Positions 60,531 through 62,556 of a stretch of 62,556 bases of DNA are shown one piece after another. Position 1 is the stretch's first letter. Each line of letters opens with the position of its first letter. Source of the stretch: Conexibacter sp. CPCC 205762 (lineage in GTDB: Bacteria; Actinomycetota; Thermoleophilia; Solirubrobacterales; Solirubrobacteraceae); contig NZ_JAUTDN010000039.1 in assembly GCF_030646155.1 (NCBI RefSeq), positions 1 to 62,556 of the forward strand. The letters are read 5' to 3'. The notes under the pieces were generated by a model. It was not told the DNA's origin. It worked only from the letters and a program-made list of their open reading frames with translations, and did no database searches. The position numbers and the translations under genes are program-made.

Positions 60531-60679
60531 GGGCTCACGAAAGCGGGGAACTCCGGTGTGAATCCGGGGCTGTCGCGCAGCGGTGTGGGAGACGATCGGA
60601 TCGCAGGTCCACTGAGCCGGCCAACGGCTTGGGAAGGAGATTCGAGAGGACGATCCCGAGCCCGAAGACCCGGTGAGCG
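60531..60679 (+). ncRNA. cobalamin riboswitch 3, upstream of the fused toroid/DUF4430 gene
   Basis: AACTCCGGTGTGAATCCGG, GCTGTCGCGCAGCGGTGTG, CCACTGAGCC, CTTGGGAAGG and the variant B12 box GAGCCCGAAGACCCG follow in the right order. ggctcac (60532) and gtgagc (60673) close P1. The gene begins 88 bases further on. Only 73 bases separate it from the oppositely oriented riboswitch 2, so both promoters lie between them. Confidence 0.93.
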
Positions 60680-60766
60680 AATCCGCCTCGCGATCAAGGC
60701 GGCTGCCCTCACCGACCCGGTCGCCGGATCAGTGCGTGTCGCCGCCCCTGAAACAGGAGCAACGAC

Positions 60767-62556
60767 ATGCATCGAAGGGTCCCTGGGCCCTCCGTCGCGG
60801 CGTGCCTCGCGCTCGTCACGACCGTGGTCGCGTTCGCCGCCGCGTGCGCGCTGACCCCGTTCACGTCCGCGGCCCGCGCCGCGTCGGACGGCGACGTCGC
60901 GGCCGCCGTCGAGCACGCGGTCGACTGGTACCGCCAGCGCCAGCACGCCGATGGCTCGTTCGGGGTCAACAGCGGGCTCGACCCGGCCTGGGCGCTGCTC
61001 GGGATCGCCGGCGCGGGGCTCCATCCGGCCGACCTGCGGCCCGGCGGCGACCCGCTCGCGACGAGCGCGCAGGAGGCGCAGCTGAAGATCTGGACGATCG
61101 CGGATCCGGCTGACTGGTGGGCCTTCTCGACCGAGCAGGCGACCGACTGGGAGCGGGCGATCCTGCAGGCCCATGCGAGCGGCCTGCAGCCGACGCGGCT
61201 GTCGTCGCAGCGCAACCTGCTCGCCGGCCTCGCCGCCTACTACGTCGACGGCTGGTTCAGCTCGAAGAGCTCGGTCTTCAACCACACGATCTTCGGCCTG
61301 CTGGCGCTGTCCGCGCTCGATCTGCCGGCGCCGCTGCTGGAGCGGACGGCGCGCGTGCTCGACGCCAACCAGCACGACGACGGCGGCTGGACGAGCTACC
61401 CGTCGCCCGACCCGGTGACGCAGGCGAGAGCGAGCGACATCGACTCGACCGGCGCCGCGCTGGGCGCGCTCTGCGCCGCCGGCCGGCCGGCGAGCGACCC
61501 GGCGGTGGCGGACGGGATCGCCTTCCTGCGGGCAAGACGCGCGCCGAGCGGCGCGATCGGCAACGTCAACTCCACCAGCTGGGCGCTCGACGGGCTCGGC
61601 CAGTGCGGGGTGCGCCGCGGCGCGGCGGCATGGACGGCGGCCGACGAGACGACCGTCGACTGGCTGCTCGCGCAGCAGTCGACCGACGGCGCCGACAGCG
61701 GTGCCTGGCTGGTCAACGGCAGCGCGAACGAGTACGCGACCGCCGACGCGCTGCGAGCGGTCGGCGCGGCTGCCTTCGTCGTCGATCCGCCGGCGCGGGC
61801 CGTCGCAGGCGACCCGCAGGTGCGGCCCGCGCCGGCCGTCGCCGACGGCACTGTCGTGCCGGTCGCGCTGGTGATCGACAGCGGGCGCGGCATGCCGCGG
61901 CTGTGCGCGACCGACGCGCCCGTCGGCGCGACCGTCGCCACCGTGCTGGCGGCGGCGCGGGAGGCGTCGCGCCCCGCCGCGTGTGTGACCGAGCTGGTCG
62001 TCGATGGCGGGCTGGTGACGGGGATCGACGGCGCCCGCGGCGGCGGCTGGCAGGTGCGGCTCGACGGCGGCGCCGAGCAGCCGGCCGGGCCGCAGCCGGT
62101 CGGCTTCGGCCAGACGGTCGCGCTGCGGCTCGAGCAGCCTGACCCGGTCGCCTTCGACGCCGACCGGCTCGCCTTCGGGACGCAGCCGCTCGGGCTGCTG
62201 TCGGCCGCGCGGCGGCTGACGCTGCGCAACGCCGCGGCGACGCCGGTGACGGTGCGGACGCTGCGGCTGAGCGGCGCGCACGGCGACGACTTCACGCTCG
62301 TCGGCGACGACTGCCACGGCGAGACGCTCGCGCCCGACGCTGGCTGCACGGTCGGCGTTCGCTTCGCGCCGGCCGCGCTGGGGGCGCGCAGCGGGCTGCT
62401 GAGCGCGGCCGTCAGCGGCTCCGATTCGGCGCCGACGGTCGTGCTCACGGGGGAGGGCCGCGCGCTGCCGGCGGGGCCGCCCGGGGCGCTCGGTGCCGCG
62501 GGCGGCGACGGCGCCGCAGGGGAGGCCGGGCCGGCGGGCGCTGCCGGCGCAGCCGG
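60767..62556 (+). CDS. secreted transcobalamin-like protein (toroid + DUF4430-like + SPD-2-like + collagen-like), truncated by window end
   Basis: An open frame from ATG 60767 (AGGAG upstream) runs for 596 codons off the window end. A signal peptide (about 1-40) is followed by an alpha/alpha-toroid (about 41-340; AVDWYRQRQHADGSFG, ARVLDANQHDDGGWTSY, WLLAQQSTDGADSGAW). A DUF4430-like beta domain (about 364-457; GATVATVLAAA, GGGWQVRLDGGAEQPAGPQPVGFGQTVALRL), an SPD-2/choice-of-anchor-D-like domain (459-565; CTVGVRFAPAALGARSG) and a Gly-X-Y collagen-like stretch from about 570 follow. The first two domains have the order of intrinsic factor/transcobalamin. With the riboswitch, I infer an extracellular cobalamin binder. 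The C-terminal end is unknown. Confidence 0.82.
   Translation, partial: MHRRVPGPSVAACLALVTTVVAFAAACALTPFTSAARAASDGDVAAAVEHAVDWYRQRQHADGSFGVNSGLDPAWALLGIAGAGLHPADLRPGGDPLATSAQEAQLKIWTIADPADWWAFSTEQATDWERAILQAHASGLQPTRLSSQRNLLAGLAAYYVDGWFSSKSSVFNHTIFGLLALSALDLPAPLLERTARVLDANQHDDGGWTSYPSPDPVTQARASDIDSTGAALGALCAAGRPASDPAVADGIAFLRARRAPSGAIGNVNSTSWALDGLGQCGVRRGAAAWTAADETTVDWLLAQQSTDGADSGAWLVNGSANEYATADALRAVGAAAFVVDPPARAVAGDPQVRPAPAVADGTVVPVALVIDSGRGMPRLCATDAPVGATVATVLAAAREASRPAACVTELVVDGGLVTGIDGARGGGWQVRLDGGAEQPAGPQPVGFGQTVALRLEQPDPVAFDADRLAFGTQPLGLLSAARRLTLRNAAATPVTVRTLRLSGAHGDDFTLVGDDCHGETLAPDAGCTVGVRFAPAALGARSGLLSAAVSGSDSAPTVVLTGEGRALPAGPPGALGAAGGDGAAGEAGPAGAAGAA

Overview
The window is about 62.6 kb of very GC-rich actinobacterial chromosome with dense, overlapping genes. 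The core gene order (tig-clpP-clpX, valS-folC, ndk-maf-mreBCD-mrdA-rodA-rng-rplU-rpmA, obg-proB, proA-nadD-rsfS), the Tat/Sec secretome with low-complexity linkers, and frequent AGA arginine codons point to the Thermoleophilia/Solirubrobacterales (Conexibacter-like). This assignment is inference, since there is no rRNA here. No tRNA, rRNA, CRISPR array, transposase or prophage gene was seen.

Layout. 1-2.3 kb (minus): a cytochrome P450, a beta-carbonic anhydrase and an unlisted 49-aa membrane protein. 2.3-5.9 kb: trigger factor and ClpP/ClpX. 5.9-6.7 kb (minus): a toxin-antitoxin-like HTH/nucleotidyltransferase pair. 6.9-21 kb: housekeeping and cell-shape operon ending at a strong terminator after rpmA. 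21-24 kb: an SDR, then a Fur-family regulator overlapping a catalase. 24-36.5 kb: obg, an arginase-like protein, proB, then an inserted block (membrane/Vps62-like protein, secreted HAD phosphatase, ilvB) splitting proB from proA-nadD-rsfS, then an acyl-CoA ligase. 36.7-44.7 kb: secreted proteins (glycerophosphodiesterase, cupin, Tim44-like protein, two paralogous trypsin-like proteases, L,D-transpeptidase). 44.8-49.7 kb: an iron-siderophore uptake locus flanked by IdeR/DtxR-type boxes. 49.8-51.4 kb (minus): a PQQ-type sugar dehydrogenase.

The most unusual part is 51.5-62.6 kb, which carries three cobalamin riboswitches. The first precedes nrdB-nrdA (an apparent Mn/Fe, class Ic-type ribonucleotide reductase) followed without a gap by an ExbB/TolQ-like protein and a 100-aa ExbD-like protein. 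The other two lie back to back at 60.3-60.7 kb. One drives, leftwards, a secreted DUF4430-domain protein and a membrane-anchored alpha/alpha-toroid protein. The other drives, rightwards, a secreted protein that fuses the toroid and a DUF4430-like domain and continues beyond the window. Alpha/alpha barrel plus DUF4430-type beta domain is the architecture of animal intrinsic factor and transcobalamin. I infer a B12-controlled extracellular cobalamin-capture system, possibly energised by a proton-channel motor, in a Gram-positive-type bacterium.

Other points of note are shared PHO-box-like repeats upstream of two secreted phosphate-scavenging enzymes, a likely branched-chain amino-acid leader peptide before ilvB, probable leaderless promoters, and a CTG start codon for maf.
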